Of a stretch of 64,000 bases of DNA, positions 62,794 to 64,000 are shown piece after piece. Every line of letters begins with the position of its first letter. Within the stretch, counting starts at the first letter, position 1. The notes under the pieces are model-generated. The model saw nothing but the letters and a program-made list of their open reading frames with translations. It searched no databases and had not been told where the DNA came from. The position numbers and the translations under genes were made by a program. Origin of the DNA: Nitrospinaceae bacterium (GTDB lineage Bacteria; UBA8248); the NCBI GenBank assembly GCA_018669005.1, contig JABJAL010000086.1, positions 1-64,000 of the forward strand. Direction: 5' to 3'.

Positions 62794-63891
62794 ATGAATG
62801 AAAAAATCAACCGCACGCACCGGCCTGATGACAAAACAATGAGGGCCAGGAACAAACTTTCGTTTCTTGACCGCAATCTGACCTTGTGGATTTTTTTAGC
62901 CATGGGAGCCGGTGTAAGCATCGGCTACTCCATATCTGGCGTAGAAGGGTTCATAAACCGTTTTCAGGTGAGCACGACAAACATCCCAATCGCCATCGGG
63001 CTCATTCTCATGATGTATCCGCCGCTGGCTAAAGTTAAATACGAAGAACTGGGCGACGTGTTTCTCAACTGGAAGATCCTGGGTCTTTCTCTGGTCCAAA
63101 ACTGGATAATCGGTCCGATCCTCATGTTCTTTTTGGCAATACTTTTCCTGTCGGATTATCCCGAGTACATGGTAGGCCTTATCATGATTGGTCTGGCTCG
63201 CTGCATCGCCATGGTGATCGTATGGAACGAGTTGGCCAAGGGCGATACGGAATACGCGGCGGGCCTGGTCGCTTTCAACAGTATCTTCCAAGTCCTATTT
63301 TATAGCGTTTACGCCTATTTTTTTATCACCGTTTTGCCCCCGTTATTTGGATTAACGGGAAGTGTCGTCTCTGTCAGCATGGGGCAAATTGCCGAAAGCG
63401 TCTTCATCTATCTCGGAATACCTTTCTTGATGGGGTTATCCACCCGGTTTATCCTCATCCGAGCCAAGGGGAAGACATGGTATGAACTGAAATTCATTCC
63501 CAGAATCAGCCCCATAACGCTAACAGCACTTCTATTTACAATCTTGGTCATGTTCAGTCTTAAGGGAAATCTGATCGTACAAATTCCGCTAGATGTCCTA
63601 CGGATAGCGGCGCCCCTCCTCATTTACTTTGTAGTCATGTTCCTGGTCAGTTTCTACTTGGGGCGAAAAATTGGCGCTGACTACTCCAAGACAGCCACTT
63701 TATCGTTTACCGCTGCGAGTAATAATTTCGAATTGGCCATAGCTGTGGCGATTGCTGTGTTCGGAATCGACTCTGGCGCTGCATTTGCCGCCGTGATAGG
63801 TCCCCTGGTGGAAGTTCCCGTCTTAATTGGGTTGGTTAATGTTGCTCTTCGATTCCAGAAGATCTATTTCACCTCCCATGAGAATGAATAG
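62794..63891 (+). CDS. acr3: ACR3-type arsenite efflux permease
   Basis: 365 residues from the ATG at 62794, which follows AAAGGCGA; the ATG at 62758 would add 12 residues that do not match the family. [48 protein letters not shown] and [24 protein letters not shown] (with the conserved transport Cys) identify ACR3, with ten hydrophobic segments, and [21 protein letters not shown] near the end. It exports arsenite across the inner membrane. No arsC is seen before the window ends. Confidence 0.93.
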   Translation: MNEKINRTHRPDDKTMRARNKLSFLDRNLTLWIFLAMGAGVSIGYSISGVEGFINRFQVSTTNIPIAIGLILMMYPPLAKVKYEELGDVFLNWKILGLSLVQNWIIGPILMFFLAILFLSDYPEYMVGLIMIGLARCIAMVIVWNELAKGDTEYAAGLVAFNSIFQVLFYSVYAYFFITVLPPLFGLTGSVVSVSMGQIAESVFIYLGIPFLMGLSTRFILIRAKGKTWYELKFIPRISPITLTALLFTILVMFSLKGNLIVQIPLDVLRIAAPLLIYFVVMFLVSFYLGRKIGADYSKTATLSFTAASNNFELAIAVAIAVFGIDSGAAFAAVIGPLVEVPVLIGLVNVALRFQKIYFTSHENE

Positions 63892-64000
63892 GATTTCACC
63901 ATGAACAATTGCTTTGAGAGACGTACGCATTCCGGCGAACAAAAAAATGCAAAGTAGCGATTAGCTACATAATCTCATCTATAGCTATTTACGGCCCTTG

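Noticed and set aside
1-64000. CRISPR arrays, tRNA or rRNA genes
   Set aside because: I saw no regularly spaced repeats of CRISPR type and no sequence I could fold or recognise as tRNA or rRNA.

Overview
This 64 kb window is almost entirely a surface-polysaccharide (O-antigen, capsule or exopolysaccharide) biosynthesis locus from a Gram-negative bacterium, followed at the right edge by a small arsenic-resistance operon. The envelope logic is Wzx/Wzy-type: a lipid-anchored initiating phosphoglycosyltransferase, a Wzx flippase, a Wzy-like polymerase, an O-antigen ligase/polymerase-family protein and a Wzc-type co-polymerase/tyrosine kinase are all present. Base composition is moderate and rather AT-rich in places. 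GTG and TTG starts are common. No rRNA, tRNA or housekeeping gene is present, so I cannot name the lineage; a deltaproteobacterial, Nitrospinota or Tectomicrobia-like Gram-negative is a guess only.

Layout. 1-1.34 kb: gene remnants and non-coding DNA. 1.34-3.36 kb (+): a membrane-anchored carbohydrate-binding/TIM-barrel-like protein. 3.46-10.47 kb (-): geranylgeranyl-reductase-like oxidoreductase, a GT4-phosphoglycosyltransferase fusion, a NodU-type carbamoyltransferase, an Alg13/Alg14-like split glycosyltransferase and a zinc-ribbon methyltransferase with a frameshift in a 9-G tract. 10.5-11.27 kb: a hairpin-rich gap. 11.27-18.33 kb (+): GT2, CmcI-like, FkbM, GT4, FkbM, DUF362 and Gfo/Idh/MocA genes. 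18.39-27.13 kb (-): two SGNH hydrolase-like proteins around a methyltransferase, GT4, Wzy, GT2, a PIG-L deacetylase and a formyltransferase. 27.6-30.9 kb (+): methyltransferase, RmlD-like reductase and CapE/WbjB-like dehydratase. 30.9-50.2 kb (-): a broken polysaccharide deacetylase, Wzx, GT4, two heptose-phosphate modules, further sugar-nucleotide enzymes, O-antigen ligase and Wzc. 50.5-50.75 kb: an IS3-type transposase remnant. 50.9-61.7 kb (+): FkbM, GNAT, VOC, then an ACP/ligase/Fe-ADH/LuxE/LuxC cassette and two glycosyltransferases. 62.3-63.9 kb (+): arsR-acr3.

How the genes work together. The minus-strand block at 34.9-45.7 kb carries two sets of SIS isomerase, GHMP kinase and HAD phosphatase. 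It also carries one nucleotidyltransferase, a transaldolase, and four oxidoreductase/epimerase genes (Gfo/Idh/MocA, SDR, a UDP-glucose-dehydrogenase homologue lacking its catalytic Cys, and an extended SDR). I read it as a pathway from sedoheptulose 7-phosphate to one or two NDP-heptose-derived sugars, which is the most promising candidate for undescribed chemistry. The cassette at 53.9-59.3 kb has the composition and order of the Vibrio cholerae O1 rfbK-L-M-N genes proposed to make 3-deoxy-tetronate, with LuxE and LuxC as separate genes. Other decoration enzymes (carbamoyl, formyl, methyl, possible acetyl/acyl) suggest a heavily modified glycan.

Three genes carry one-base frameshifts in homopolymer runs (G/C9, A/T10, A/T4). 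Two further intact genes carry 9-base G/C runs. This may be phase variation, decay or sequencing error, and the sequence alone cannot decide which.
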